The translations under genes were made by a program, and so were the position numbers. 64,000 bases of DNA from Solanum dulcamara (lineage: Eukaryota > Streptophyta > Magnoliopsida > Solanales > Solanaceae): assembly GCF_947179165.1 (NCBI RefSeq), contig NC_077243.1:6008001-6072000 (forward strand), given 5' to 3'. Positions 11,346 through 24,366 of this stretch are shown here, one piece after another; the first letter of the stretch is position 1, and every line of letters starts with the position of its first letter. The notes below the pieces were generated by a model. It ran no database searches. It was not told the origin of the DNA and saw nothing but the letters and a program-made list of their open reading frames with translations.

Positions 11346-13478
11346 AGGTCATAGACAGGTCACGTCACCTTGTATATATTTCTCCTTCATAATATGATAG
11401 ACCATATCGTATATTTTTAGCGACAACAATATTCAATAGCTATGAGAAATGTACCATAAGTAATATACCTTTCGACCGTGGCATAGTTTTAAAATATTAT
11501 TTAGAATTTGGCAAACAAATAAACACATAAACAAAAACATGCATTTTTCATCTTCTTTTGCATAAAATTAAGAAGAATAAGAGCAAAATTAATCGAGTAA
11601 AAATTGCTAATTAAGCTTTCTAATATGTTGGTTTGTCGAGTTCCATATATTTTTTGTTTTTTTACTGAAATAAAGGGAATCATATATTTGATCAAATATT
11701 TTTGTTCAAAATTAAGTAATAAAACAAAAAAGAATACAATAATATTAATTAAAATCAAAATAATACATTAATGAATCTACAAAATATTTGAAATTCATTC
11801 AAAATTTTATACTATTATGACCATTACTCTTGATGAATCTTCTGAAATAATCAAACTTCCTTCTTTATTTGATGAACTTATACCAAAAAAATGTGAACAT
11901 CTCTCTATGATGAATCTTTGAAGAATATATCTATGATCTTCATCAAAGTGAAAAAATTATAACGTGACATTATCTTTTGTATGTCTTCTCCTTAACAATA
12001 TTAAGGACATGATTGATGAAAAAAGATGAAGAAAACAAATTTAAAAAGGAGGAAATCTTATACAACTAAAATAAGAATAAGAAAATGGAAATGATCATTC
12101 AATATCTCCATAGATGATTGTTATTTATAGGTTGGATAAACATAAGAATAGTTAGAAAGGAATTGAAAAGACATGTTATTTAAGTAGAGAATGTAAATAG
12201 ATGGAGGTTTTTTGTAACTCATTAGATATAATTAGAATAATAAATTGAATTGGATTTTTTTAATTAATAAACAAATTGTTTAATGAAAAGAATGAAGAAA
12301 AAAGGCAAAAAAAAAGAAAAGATAAATAAAAATGGAGTCCATAAAAAGATGCCACATCACCTTTTCTTTATATATATATATATATATATATTGATAAACA
12401 AATAAATCTCTCTCAGTTCCCATCTTTGACTACATCTCTTTGTGCTAATATTTTATTACAGCATTATTTTATAATAGAAACATATTTATCAGTAAATATT
12501 TTCAAAAGAAGTTTGAGAGGATGCGCATTCACGAGTCATGATCAATAGGCTTGTTGATAAAGTTTCACAGCTTCTACTGTTACGGACTTCAGTCCAGACA
12601 GCAAATAAATACCAACTCTTTTACCAAAACGATTTCGTTTCCAGCACTAAAATGCATAATGCTTCAGTGGAGAGTTCTTTTTTCTCAAAACTTTTGGGGT
12701 TGGTTTAATCCTCTTAATTATTTACATTACAAGAAAAATAGAGTGAGGAAATAGTGCTGATAATTGACAACTTATTCAAATATGATTTTATCACTATTCA
12801 GGTGAACTGAACACTTGTGAGAAGCTGCCCAACACAGTCCGCAATATGGTGGTAACCCAAGTCTATATTGGGCTAGTTTTAGCACGGGTTACCATGAAAT
12901 AGAAGCCCAAGAGCAACCGAATTGATGGGCTTTGAATATATGACAATTTTTGAAGAAAACCTTATCACATCATTCATCTTAAGTTTAACCAAACAATTAG
13001 GTCCATAAAACATTCAAACCCAATATCCAACAGGAAAAGATGTAGGAAAGAGAAGAGTTACTTAATATCTATGCTGGTGGGAGATAGCATGAAATAAACA
13101 AGTTAGCAGGTAAGATGATTATCTTTATAACAAGAAGTTCTGAAGTTGGATCCGCGAAATGTACCAACACAAGAACACTTGGAACTTATGCTTTTTGGAT
13201 AATAGTGAGATTTAATCAAACTACAAAACAACTCACTTTGTGCATTATTTGAGAAACAACGCGAAGTGTACATAATATAATACTCGGTTACCAGACATCA
13301 CAAAATAACATTTAGTTAGACCTCTAGTTTTTATTAGCGCTTGTAAAAGAGACAGAAGGAAAACTCTTCATAGTCGAGAGCAATCTATTTCTTAGCTACT
13401 TATATACTAGACATACTTATATTAGTTATCTAATCTATGTGTTCAGGCGTCTGATTAACATTGGAAGAGACTTTGAAA
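11346..13478. other. Intergenic, 3' side of TPR gene
   Basis: AT-rich DNA with a short TA run near 12370 and another end of the 10-11 kb repeat family near 12320. The region just below 13479 probably contains the 3' UTR of the TPR gene. No gene was recognised. Confidence 0.4.
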
Positions 13479-15116
13479 CTAAGAAGCAGCGGTCAAGGGA
13501 GGTGGATGAGAGGGTGCACCAAAGAAGTTCTGGGCTTGTGCTGAATTCTCATTCTGTATACCAAATTGCCTACTCAGTTCTTCTTCCTCACCCTCATTCT
13601 CATCTTCTTCATCAGCATCCCACAGGAATCGAGCATAAGAGGCCAGAACATAGCTGCAATAGAACCCATTCATCACGTTAAAAAAGTCAAATCAAGCATG
13701 CCACTATTAAAAAAGTCAAACACACCCCTCATGTGCGGCCTTGTTCTTGCCTTCTTTGATACCATGTTAATTAGACCTCAAAGTCCATTTCTTGATATCA
13801 GATCATGCAGAAGTTTTTGGATCTAATTTCCCCCCACTCATTATCAAAAAATTAGGTACATGTGTTTGGCCATTAAAATCGAATCAAACCCCCACCCAAG
13901 GGGCATGCTAAAGATATAATTAAGTAAATAAAAGTAGGGGCAAATGGACCACCAAGATATTTTCAAGAGAGTGGACAAATAGCTCCAAAAAAGTGGCCCA
14001 TCTAGTAGAGCCATATTCAGGCTGGAATCAATTGGAGGTTCCATCAAACGTTAACATGATAACAATGCCCAGAAATGTGACATATAGAGTGATCTCTATT
14101 TCACAAAAGATTTCAAATCTTAAAAAGGAAATGCAGAGCATATGCATACCAGTCATCAGGGTCAGATTTCACAGCTTGATCAAAGTAAGTGTGGGCACGA
14201 GCTGCGTCTTTCTGAGTTTGCCATATCAGATCAGCGTAGAGTGACAAAGCATTACCATCATTCGGGTTTGCTAAAATGGCTCTTCCGCAGTACTCCTCAG
14301 CTTTTTCTAAATCACCCCTAACCTGTTTGCACCAATAATTGGCATCCCACGACTCAATAGATGTGAATAACACAATTTTGAACCCATAAACTTCAATGGA
14401 AAATGTGAAACAACACAATTTTGAACCCATCAAGTCAAAATTCTAAATCTGAATTTTTAAAATTAACAGAGATGCAGTGGAAATCTCATCTAAAATTGTT
14501 TTACCTCTTTCAAGAATCTGGCATAATTGGCCAAAAGAAGACCATTTCCTGGGTTGGCTTCAATCATTTTCTGGTAATAGGCGTCTGTACTATCATGCCC
14601 ATGCCAACTATTTGAATCCTGAGAATCCGACCCATCTCCACCATGCGATCCCCCGCTTCCTCCTCCACCGCAAACTCTACCTCCTCCTCCTCCACCTGCA
14701 CCACCCGCCACCAGAGACTGCAACACCCTCCCTTTCTCCTCCACAGCTACACTAGCCTCTTCCTCCGCCTTTCCCAAACCAGAATTCGACAACAATCTCC
14801 TCACCTCCGTCGAACCCACTTCTTTATTCTTCAGCTTCGGCGTTGTCGCCTCTCTTTTTGCCTCGTTTTTGTTCTTCTTCTGAACAGCTGGATCTCGTGG
14901 GTCCAACTCGCACATACACCTATTAGGTACATGTTTCGTCGGAGATGTATGTTTCACCGGTGATTCATCCGGACCAAATGACGTCGACATTAACACAGAT
15001 CGAGTCCGATTCAGCTGCTGGGTCGTTATCGGAAGTAGATCGGATTCCGGCGACGACCCACATGATTTTGGTTTCCATGAATTGAGTAAAGGGGTTGATG
15101 AGCTTCTCAATAACAT
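13479..15116 (-). CDS. TPR-like superfamily protein
   Basis: Three exons, 15116..14505, 14322..14150 and 13653..13479, with GT-AG introns and phases that add up to 319 codons. The N-terminal half is low-complexity: Ser/Pro-rich, a Lys/Glu stretch, then a Gly-rich run (about residues 139-160). From about residue 175 there are tetratricopeptide-like helices: [20 protein letters not shown], then [20 protein letters not shown], then [20 protein letters not shown]. An acidic run ([13 protein letters not shown]) precedes the C-terminus. The second splice makes the Cys of DDC and restores a helix pair interrupted by the intron. Plants have a family of such proteins (Gly-rich N-terminus plus two or three TPRs) of unknown function; I infer a protein-binding role only. 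Start: first ATG ([20 protein letters not shown]), with no upstream in-frame alternative. Confidence 0.88.
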
Positions 15117-16816
15117 CTTTTTCTCGAAATCAAATTGCAGATCTGTTTATCTTTTCCAGAAGCAAAGGCGAGTAACCTCCGCTGCCATACTTTGGAGGAG
15201 AGAGTGTGAAGTGGTTGGCTCAATTGATTCAATGGTTTTATAGAAACAAAAAAATCGCCGATAGGAATAAATCTAGAGCCGTTGATTGGCCAAATACTCC
15301 CGAAAACGACAAAAGTCAGACTGATATAAATATGCACTTTGAATATTTTAATAGGTGACGACCATGTATAAAATCGACGGTCCTAAATAAGCTTCCTAAC
15401 CCAACCATACTGCCGTGGGCCAAGTTCCAAATATGATTGATTGAGCCTCTAGGTCCCATCCAAACTTATATAAATGTATCTTTTCTACTTTGCCAAAATA
15501 TATATATATTTCATTTGTTTTAATTTATCTAATATGATTTAACTTGATATGATTTTTTTTTTAAAAAAAAAACTCTTAAAATTTATAATATAAAACTTAG
15601 TCATAAATATTTGTATATTATTAAATATAAATTGTTACTAAAATATAAATAAAATATCATTCAAATTGACACCAACTTAAAAAGAAAAGTGAATCACATA
15701 AATTGAAACAAATTAAATATTATTTAACCACTTTGAATATATATATATATATATACGGCTTATACACTATAAATGCATTTTATAAATTAAATAGTTCAAC
15801 GACATTGGACAATAATTTTCCCTCCCACGATCACTTTGCTATGTAAAAATTAGCCCGAATGATCAATATTTGGATAGGTTTGAATTGTAATTCTAAAATA
15901 TCAACTTTTAAGACGAAAATAATACATATAAAAAAAGTACTCTCTAGCTTAAGCAACTCCATAAGAATTTTTGAGTGTTCAAATTCTTCGAATGATTTAT
16001 CAATCTTTCCAACTCAAAGGGTGAAAAATTTCAAATTTCAAGAACTATTCATAGAGTTCAAACTTCAGAATTTAATTGTGAAAATAAATTGGAGTTTCAA
16101 ACCAAGCTTTTATCAATTCAAACTCTAGATTCATGGAATTCAAAGTGATAAATGTTCACTGAAGTATTCCGCGTTTTAATTTGATGTATTTGTCATCAAT
16201 ATCTTCACATTAAAAAGTAGTTAGACACTGAATTATTTTCTTAACACTTCCCAAAGAATGGTCTTTCAAAGATGGCGTTCACTATTGAGAATTTACGGCC
16301 CAGAAAGGTCAATGATTGAATAGCACATACATTGCTCCATCTTTATATTACACACTGACTCGGGCCAAATTAGTTATAGTAACCTTTTTAGAGACCTTTT
16401 TGGTATAAGAAATTGCTACTATTAGATTGCAATTTAAGTATCTTAATTCTAAATAATTTTGTTACATGAAGAAACACACGTCCGTATAATTTGTGTTATC
16501 AGTTACTAATGAGAAAGGTTCATACTGTTAAACACCACCAAATCAAAGGGATGAAGACGAGAGATATTTTGGGACAGTGTGGCTCCACCTTTCCCAAATG
16601 ATTGAATCTTCCTAGCACGAGTCACATAATTGCAAATTGATCCAGATTATTTTTGCAGGTTTAAAACGACTACAACAAATGGGCCTATGCCCCATATTTT
16701 TTTTTAATTTAAAAAAGACTACACAAGCAGTTCCTCCTCATTTCCTTCTTTAAGTTTCCACATATCAAAACTCTTAAAATCCATGGAATTCTACACAGGT
16801 TGAACATTTCAAAGAC
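15117..16816. other. Intergenic, TPR promoter side
   Basis: The first 150 bp are probably 5' UTR and promoter of the TPR gene. The rest is AT-rich with a short TA run at about 15738-15757. The 89-codon frame at 15859-16128 looks like chance. Confidence 0.4.
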
Positions 16817-17059
16817 TCATGATCCCTCAATTATTCTACTACAGATTCCATCTGAATATAACTCGGGATTATTTTGGGGTTTGGTGGCAAGTCTAATGCA
16901 CGAAGAACACGATACTAAAGTGCAGTTAAAGGAGGTCCCTGTTGACAATGGTTGAATATAACCATTAACCGAACACGTTATAATAGAGATAATCAAAAGC
17001 ATTAAGAACCACATTAGGGCTAGACTTCCAGTTGGTTCGTTCCCATGTTTGCTAGCCAT
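16817..17059 (-). CDS. Hypothetical small secreted or membrane protein
   Basis: An ATG-started frame of 80 codons. It has a short polar N-terminus, a strong hydrophobic segment (LALMWFLMLLIISIITC, about residues 13-31) that could be a signal peptide or anchor, then about 45 residues with five Cys (NCTLVSCSSC...GICS). I do not recognise the family. Features in favour: a proper ATG, a well-formed hydrophobic segment and a Cys-bearing tail. Against: short length, no homologue I can name, and a position next to a tandem repeat. It could equally be the first exon of a longer gene or a chance frame. Confidence 0.35.
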   Translation of the reverse strand: MASKHGNEPTGSLALMWFLMLLIISIITCSVNGYIQPLSTGTSFNCTLVSCSSCIRLATKPQNNPELYSDGICSRIIEGS

Positions 17060-17107
17060 AAAGGTACCAGAAGGGGACTAGCTGCCCTGTCTTTAACTGC
17101 AACAATA

Positions 17108-17743
17108 TACTTATCTTCTCTTTTCTGGTACCAGCGGAGGATGGTCCTGCTTTTACTGTACAGATATCAGTTTTTTACAGCTTCCATTCATGCCCCTATA
17201 GCAAAACTTCAAATGAATACGCTCAAGTTAAAAGTAGGCAGATTATGATTTTTCAAGAGCAAATCTATACAATCTAATACAGTAGGAGGAACACAAATGA
17301 ACTCTCTATCTTCTTTTTTCTGGTACCAGCGGAAGATGGTCCAGCTTTTAGTGTACAGATAGAAGTTTTTTACGAACTTACATCACTACCGAGTTTCCAG
17401 TTCCATTCATACCCCTACAGCAAAACTTCAAATGAATACGCTCAAGTTAAAAGTAGGCAGATTATGATCTTTCACGAGCAAATCTACAATCTAATACAGT
17501 AGAAGGAACACAAATGAACTCTCTATCTTCTCTTTTCTGGTACCAGCGGAAGATGGTCCAGCTTTTAGTGTACAGATAGAAGTTTTTTACGAACTTCCAT
17601 CACTACCGAGTTTCCAGTTCCATTCATACCCCTACAGCAAAACTTCAAATGAATACGCTCAAGTTAAAAGTAGGCAGATTATGATCTTTCACGAGCAAAT
17701 CTACAATCTAATACAGTAGAAGGAACACAAATGAACTCTTCAC
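17108..17743. repeat. Three-copy tandem repeat, about 195-217 bp unit
   Basis: The 10-bp palindrome CTGGTACCAG recurs at 17125, 17320 and 17537, each followed by the same roughly 200-bp sequence ending ATACAGTAGAAGGAACACAAA. Copies 2 and 3 are almost identical (217-bp period). Copy 1 is more diverged and lacks about 25 bp after the TTTTTTAC tract. The array is immediately upstream of the minus-strand ORF at 16817-17059. Confidence 0.9.
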
Positions 17744-19031
17744 TTTGTAGATGGCCTTGAAATAAACCACAATGACCGCCTTCAGACTAAACTCTGTTTT
17801 TCAGTACTCTGTCATAGTTCAAACCCCAAAGCTCTTATGCCATAGCCTGAGGAATCTAGGCAAATCTGAACTTAAAAACACGTATTATGCTTGGCTCATC
17901 AAGTTATTCTTAAATTTCCATTCACTCAGAGAAGGAAAAGCAACAGAAAAGAGAATAATAATTGTCGATGCATAGAGTTATTTATTAATTCATTTACTAT
18001 TATAGCGGCATAGAGATATTAAAAAGCTGTAATGAGAAGTATCAAAGCAACTCCAGGACAGCTTACATCCCCAGCTGTTTTGTCGCATTCAAACAGCAAC
18101 ATCTAGAATGTGGTATTTATGATCTTATTAAGCAAAACTATTTGTTTAAGAGTACTAAACCACGTTACTCAAAAACCAGGAAGATATGCAAGTCTTTTAC
18201 GTTCAATCACCAGTAAAGGTAGAATAAAAATAGCTCCCGCAAGAAAAAAAAATACACACCACATTCACCAAGGAAAAGACACTAATTGTTGCTTCAGCTC
18301 ATTAAATCTCAATTGCTCCAAATTCTTCTTTCACAAATAAAATGCGGTACAAATCTACATTTCCCTTCAAAAGGATGAAAGCGACTACCACAAGTTTTTC
18401 CAATCTCATTCCATGCAGATACACTGAAGGTATTAATCTTTACTTACTTCATCAGCATCAAGATTTAAAAAGATAAGGAAAGAGAACGACGCTTTGTGAT
18501 CTTCAGAAATTCAGATACATGAGTATTTGTAGAACTGATTTTTTCAAAACTTCCTTGAGGGAACTATTTTAAACAGTATGTTAAGTCCGATAGCTCTGGT
18601 ATTAGACAGAAACAACATACTAATTATTTAGGTATTGTTTTTCGATTCAAACCAAAACACACCACGAGGGGGAGAGAGAGAGAAAGAGAGAAGAAAAGAG
18701 CACTGCATTTCCCAAGATGAAAGAATATAAGGAGCACTGCAACAGACTCTAATCCTGTATAATTGTACAGAAGATTTAACTCTTAAGGTTTTAAAGGAGT
18801 AAAATCACAGCATGAATGAATTAATGCTAGCTGGGCTCACAAGGAGCTCTAAACTACCTTTTAATGAAGTAGACAAAAGAATCTCCATTCTTTCAGTAAC
18901 TCCAAACAACAATAGACACTAAATTTCTCCTCTTTTCCTTGTTTCCCCGGTGCTCCCCATGCTTTACACTATTGCGTAAGACAACATCAGGAGTTATTGT
19001 ACATGATAACATAGAGAAACTTCTTACAATT
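17744..19031. other. Intergenic, 3' side of small membrane-protein gene
   Basis: The part adjoining 19032 is probably 3' UTR. It includes a GA-rich tract near 18670. Small frames at 17772 and 18110 show no family features. Confidence 0.4.
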
Positions 19032-21377
19032 TCATCTTCTAAATCGAGAACCCTTGTTCGGTCTGCCATCATTCTTCCCATCCCACACAGAATACCAGAA
19101 GAGAAGTGACATCCAGAATAACACAGCAAAAAATATCCGCAAGGTGTCTTGTGCTTTGGAGAAAGATGACATGATACCTGGTTAAGAATTTTAAACATTT
19201 TCAGGGATCCTTAACAATATAAGCATTGACACCGCATATGCTCGAGGAAAAGGAGACTTTAATTAGTTTGAGAAGAAAAGTAAACAATGTCAAAGTTACT
19301 GACATGCTCAATCAACATACCTTCCCAGATTATAATTAAGTCTGATGCATCTTGACCATCGGCATCTCATATACAATAAAAAATAGCATACGAGCGGGAT
19401 TCCTTAAGTACAGAAATAGAGCACAAACAAGCTCCACCATGGGACCCAAAAAACAATAGCACAGCAGACAAGGTATTCTAAGCCATTAAATTCATAACAG
19501 AATGAAATTTAACTATTTTTTCTCTGCCAATTGCTAATCCTGATAAATTCTACTCATGAGAACATGCCATTACAATGGATAAAACAGCTGCCTGATATCT
19601 TTACCTGGACCTCCCCCCCCCCTCCTACCAAACACACACACACAAAACTATAGAAAAAAGAAGAAAGGAAGAACAATAAAAGGATGTAAAAATATTTGTT
19701 TCAGTTTTATTGAGCAAGTGACTCAAATCATTCATTGGACAATTACTCAAATTGATACTCTGCAAGAAACATTATAACTATATGGTAGGGGTTGTTTGGC
19801 CTCTCAAGGCCTGAGCTCTGTTAATGATGTGAACTGATCATTTCATAAACGGTTAAAGGGAATACAAAAACAAAAGTGCACTGGCCATAATTTATTAATG
19901 ACGATGGTACTCAACTTATTCCAACCAATAACCTCCAAGTTATGACGTATGTATTGTCTTCTTCATCCATATTTTTCAGTTTTCTCTAATGGCTAGCCTC
20001 CAGATATCCATGTATCTTGCAGATCAAACATTTAGTTATCCATTTAGCAGATCATTTGCTACACTGTATGCAGGAATGCTGTAGAGCTATGTTAAATGGA
20101 CATGGTCAGGTATAATATATGGGTGGGGTGATTTATCACCTAACACTATTAGGGGAACGGAAAGGAATATAGGTGTGCTGGATACGGCAATCAAATGTAC
20201 AATAATTAATTGAAAAGACATTGAACCAAAATAAGTATATCCAAATTCTATAAACAACTAATATTTTATTCCATAAGCATATTTCATACCTATGCAGTTA
20301 TGTATGTATATATACAGTATGTAAGTTTGTTTGTATGTACACAACTGAAACCAAGCACCCTATGCTTCTTAATTCCTGGGAACTCAACACACCCTACATG
20401 AATTGTTCAAATCTGGTATATATCACACAGCCACATCCAAGCTGTGTCAGTGCAGCAGGGGTATTGAAGGATTCATATAACTATACTACCCTAAGCCAAG
20501 GTGCATCAGACTTTCCAACATCTTCTATATTCTTCTAAATAAGAGACTCGAACACACTTTTTCAGCTTGTTCAACTGACACATCTGAGACTCAAACACAC
20601 TATTCAAACTTGTCTGACCAAATCAGTTGAAACTGATGGTAATATTATATATGAGAAACTTTTCTAAGTGAAGAAAGATGCTTACAACTTAAGCAAATCA
20701 TCAACATACAAGTTAAGTTTGTTTCATGAAGAAGACGTGGTAAAATTGCTTATCTCAATTCCAAATAAATTGCTCCAAATTTTGAGCTTGAAAGCTCAAA
20801 AATATTAAGCATGAAGCATAATCTCCTTTGTTCTTCAGCAGGTGATTTAGAATTAGTTAAAAGCTAGTCATTACAGAATTTAACAAGGAATATTGGTAAT
20901 AAGTCAATCTAATAGCTATCAGATATAATATGAACAATATATAGTTCATCATATGAATCTTGTTTCTAACATAGTGTAATTGATACTAAAAGATGCTAAA
21001 AATAGAATCAAATTAGCGTTTGATAGCATTTAATATCTCAAACTATAAAAGAGGATAACAAAAAGTGCAACAAAAATAAAAGAAAATGAGCTACGAATAC
21101 CTGGAGACGATGACGAGTCTTCTTCGTTATTGGGTGGTTCGGTCTGTGGAGGCGACGGTGGGCCAGCACTGGTAGCCCGGCAGCGACCGGAAGACGTATT
21201 AGGATAAGAATACGAGTGGGTTATTGAGCTTTGTAGATTTTGCATAAAAGAAGTAAATCGAAGGTTAGAGGAGGTGGAGGGAGAACACCGGCGCGGTGGC
21301 GTTACGGAATTAGCGGTGGAGGTGGAAAAATTTGGCGGCGAAGGGTGAATGTTCTTGAGAGAGAGCCAGGATTTCAT
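19032..21377 (-). CDS. Small single-pass membrane protein, uncharacterised
   Basis: Two exons, 21377..21101 and 19177..19032, across an intron of about 1.9 kb (donor CCAG|GTATTC, acceptor AACCAG|GTATC, phase 1). The product is 140 aa. The first 90 residues are Ser/Thr/Pro-rich with few acids, then an acidic NNEEDSSSS; this resembles an organelle transit peptide, but that is inference. The second exon encodes FSKAQDTLRIFFAVLFWMSL, a hydrophobic helix through LLFWYSVWDG, then a basic end (NDGRPNKGSRFRR). The start chosen is the ATG at 21377; the frame extends upstream to 21461 but only from a GTG. Reading exon 2 unspliced gives a different frame without family features. I do not recognise a named family; it looks like a conserved plant hypothetical, possibly plastid or mitochondrial membrane. 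Confidence 0.75.
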
Positions 21378-22653
21378 TTTGGTGATTTTGTTGCAAGAAT
21401 TTTGGAAAGGAAAATCATTTCCATTCAAAAGTAGCAGCACAGTCGGACTAATTTGCGACACGTCTTCTTAATCTCCCCTATTTCATTTATCTCTTCTTCT
21501 TTTTTTCTCTATCTTTTGTCTTTTTCCGGATAATACATATCTTGATTTTCGAATTCTCGACATCAGTTATTACTTATTAGTTGCATATGTAAATTATTAT
21601 TTTTAATTCTTATTACTCACTTAAACTAAGTAAATAAAACGAAAAATTAATTTCTGAATTAGACATCAAATAATAATTGCCATACAGTCACATGCACATA
21701 CATTAATTGTTCCAATGATATATTTCTTCTTGCTATCTTCTTAATAAAAAATACATAATATATAGAGTAGTAATTTACATATTTCTTTTTGATACAATGA
21801 AACATTGTTTTAGTTGAGGATTTCTATTTTTTTAAAGCCAAATCTGATAAAAACACTTGTCTAGAACTGTATTGTTCTTAACCAAATAAAAAAAAAAGTT
21901 TTAATCAAAATAATAGAGTTCCAACTGTGTATCTCATTTTATTTTCTTTAGATGCATGCTTTAATTAATTTTTTTTTGTTCAAAGTATATATTTCTTCTA
22001 TATTTTTCGAGCTACCAGTTCCTCCTTTCTTTGTACAGGTTACACAAACTAGGAATTACTTTGGTTAGACTTGAATCGGAAATGCCTAATGCCTCCACTA
22101 ACTACTCTACTCCATTTTGGTATGATGCATAATATCTATTAATCTAACTTGATTTTAAAATCTGAAAACCTATATTGGAATCTATGGCCAAATGCCTACT
22201 AAGTCCTATCTTAGGATTTGAATTAAGTTAACTTGATTTTAAAATATGAAAACCTCTATGATGAGTGATGATCTGATCCAACAATTTTAATACAGTAGAA
22301 ATTTTAGACCCAAAAAATGATCTTAGTAAGAATTTGGAGGGGCAAGTTATGGTTTGGTTTATTCTAACTAGTACTTGTAGTCGGACATAAATATTGAGGT
22401 TGGCTGCAGTATAAATTAATTGTCACTCCATTGTTAGTTATCACTGCATAGAGAAAAGACGATTGAACGTATTGTCACGTCCAAGGTCTAATGAACATTC
22501 CTTAATATATATTTAGCATCCAGTACAATCAGCGGTTAATTAATTTTATTAAAATTCCCTGCAGTACCCCTAATATGTTGATGATGCATATATAGATACT
22601 ATATACTAATTAAATTTCTCCCTAATTAATAATTAAGTTGGAGAGTGGAGGAT
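21378..22653. other. Intergenic, no gene seen
   Basis: Contains the promoter of the membrane-protein gene and, nearer 22653, probable 3' UTR of the EPFL gene. Otherwise AT-rich and featureless. Confidence 0.4.
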
Positions 22654-23838
22654 CTAAGGTTGAAAGAGCTGATCTCTACATCTGCATTTCCAAGAAAGAA
22701 GATAATAGGTATCATCAGCTTGTCTTTTAGATAGATCCGTATTGTCCTTCTTCTTCTGCCTCTCTGAAATCACTACAGTTGCCTTGCATGGCTGACAACT
22801 CATGCACTTGTTAACACACCCTGGTGGCCTCGACCCTATCGCCATACTCGCTGAGTCCAAAACATATCCACAGTTTGGTAGAGACAAATCTAATTAGTAA
22901 CAATAACATATTCAATGTATTTCACACCTGAATAGAGACGAATCTAGAGTATTTAAAACATGGATGCATCATTTAAAAAAAAAAAAAGACATGCATTAAG
23001 TGTAAATTGATCTCTAGTCCTCTAGATAATTAATTCACCATTTAGCCAAGTGTATTATTTGGTCTTCTTATACCATGAAAAAATATTTTGGTTTGCAGAG
23101 AGTACACAAATTCGCGTGCGAGTAGAGTGTACATAAATCTTATTCTTACATTGTGTAGATATAGAGATTGTTTTTACTAGACCTTCCGCTAAAAAAAATA
23201 AAAACACTGAAAACATAGTAACAAGAGCAGGATAATAAAAAAAACCTTAGGCATAAGACACAACAAATAGTGATAGAAAATTAGAAATGAGAAATATGGT
23301 AAAAATAAAATAATAAAAATATCAAAAATAATACATATTACTAGTAGGAAAAGCAAAATGCGAAACTATTTACTATTACGCTTCTGCCCTAATCCTCGAC
23401 AAGAGAAGAAAATCAAATACAGGGGCAGACTCGTTAGCATCGAAGTCAAGAATTTGTATAAAGGGATTTAAAAAGTTGTAGAAAAGGTTACACCTAAGAA
23501 CAAAGATACAAATTATATCCGGATATCGAATTCAATAGTTTGTATATAAACAAAAGAATTTTATCCTTTTTTGCACAATTATTTTTCCTAATAAAAGGGA
23601 TTCAATTGAACTTCCTCCGCCACTTTTACTCATTGAATACTACGGATTAAAATAAATTGTAAATTTTCATCATCTCTTGTACTCTAAAACTTTTGCCTAT
23701 TGACAGAAACAAGAAATAAGTTTTACCATAGAGAAGAAGAAAATAGAGTAATTTACCTGATTGGGAAGGATGAAATGCTAGAGAGAATAAAAGAACCAAT
23801 GTAAGTCCAAGTGAGCAGTACCAACTTGATAGAGCCAT
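22654..23838 (-). CDS. EPFL: EPIDERMAL PATTERNING FACTOR-like secreted peptide
   Basis: Two exons, 23838..23757 and 22850..22654 (donor TCAG|GTAAAT, acceptor GACTCAG|CGAG, phase 1), give a 92-aa protein. Residues 1-27 are a signal peptide (GLTLVLLFSLAFHPSQS). The mature part begins IGSRPPGC and has six Cys in the EPFL spacing: C39-x3-C43-x2-C46-x2-C49, a 33-residue loop, then C83-x-C85, ending SWKCRCRDQLFQP. Such peptides act in the apoplast on ERECTA-family/TMM receptors to control stomatal density or organ growth; that is family knowledge. The exact EPFL number is unsure. The linker between signal and mature domain is only about five residues, very short for the family. An alternative acceptor (TTAG|ATTTG, near 22888) would add about 13 residues including a Cys. 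Confidence 0.88.
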
Positions 23839-24330
23839 AGGTTTAATAACTTGTGAACTTTATATTATCTCTCAGTTTCTTTCTACTTTAGGTGAATATT
23901 GGAAAACAAGGGATTATGAAAGGGTGATATTTATGGTGAGACAAGATGGAGAACTGTTTCCAGAAGAAGGGACAATATTCTGATGCCCAAATGCTTATGC
24001 ACCAATCACTTTGACATTTCACTTTGAAAACATACTACACTGATCACTACTCCTAATTTTCCGCATCTTTCTTGGAAGTGTTGCACCTGGTAAGACTATT
24101 TGAAGATCCAAATTAACTGTTCCACTAGTATCTAACTGCTACCTCTTCCAATTGGTTCTATTATCTTGTTATTGTTTTCATTCAATCCAACTTTAATATA
24201 TTTCTTTTGAGCAGAGATTCTATCAAAACAGTCTCTTTATTTCAAAAAAAAAATGAATAGGTTTACATACATTATACCCTTTCTTGATATTGGGTATATA
24301 TTGTTGGTGGTGAAAATCAAAACTAATATT
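23839..24330. other. EPFL upstream region
   Basis: Promoter side of the EPFL gene. ATAAATATC on the minus strand at about 23928-23936 could serve as a TATA box, about 90 bp before the ATG. No gene. Confidence 0.35.
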
Positions 24331-24361
24331 CCTCCGTCCATTTATAATTGTTCATTATCGA

Positions 24362-24366
24362 CTTGA
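24362..24366 (+). repeat. Target duplication CTTGA, left side of solo LTR
   Basis: CTTGA here is repeated exactly at 26768-26772 on the other side of the LTR. Five bp is the usual LTR-retrotransposon target duplication. Confidence 0.85.

Noticed and set aside
21378..21461. An N-terminal extension of the small membrane protein
   Set aside because: The extension begins at GTG; the first ATG is at 21377.
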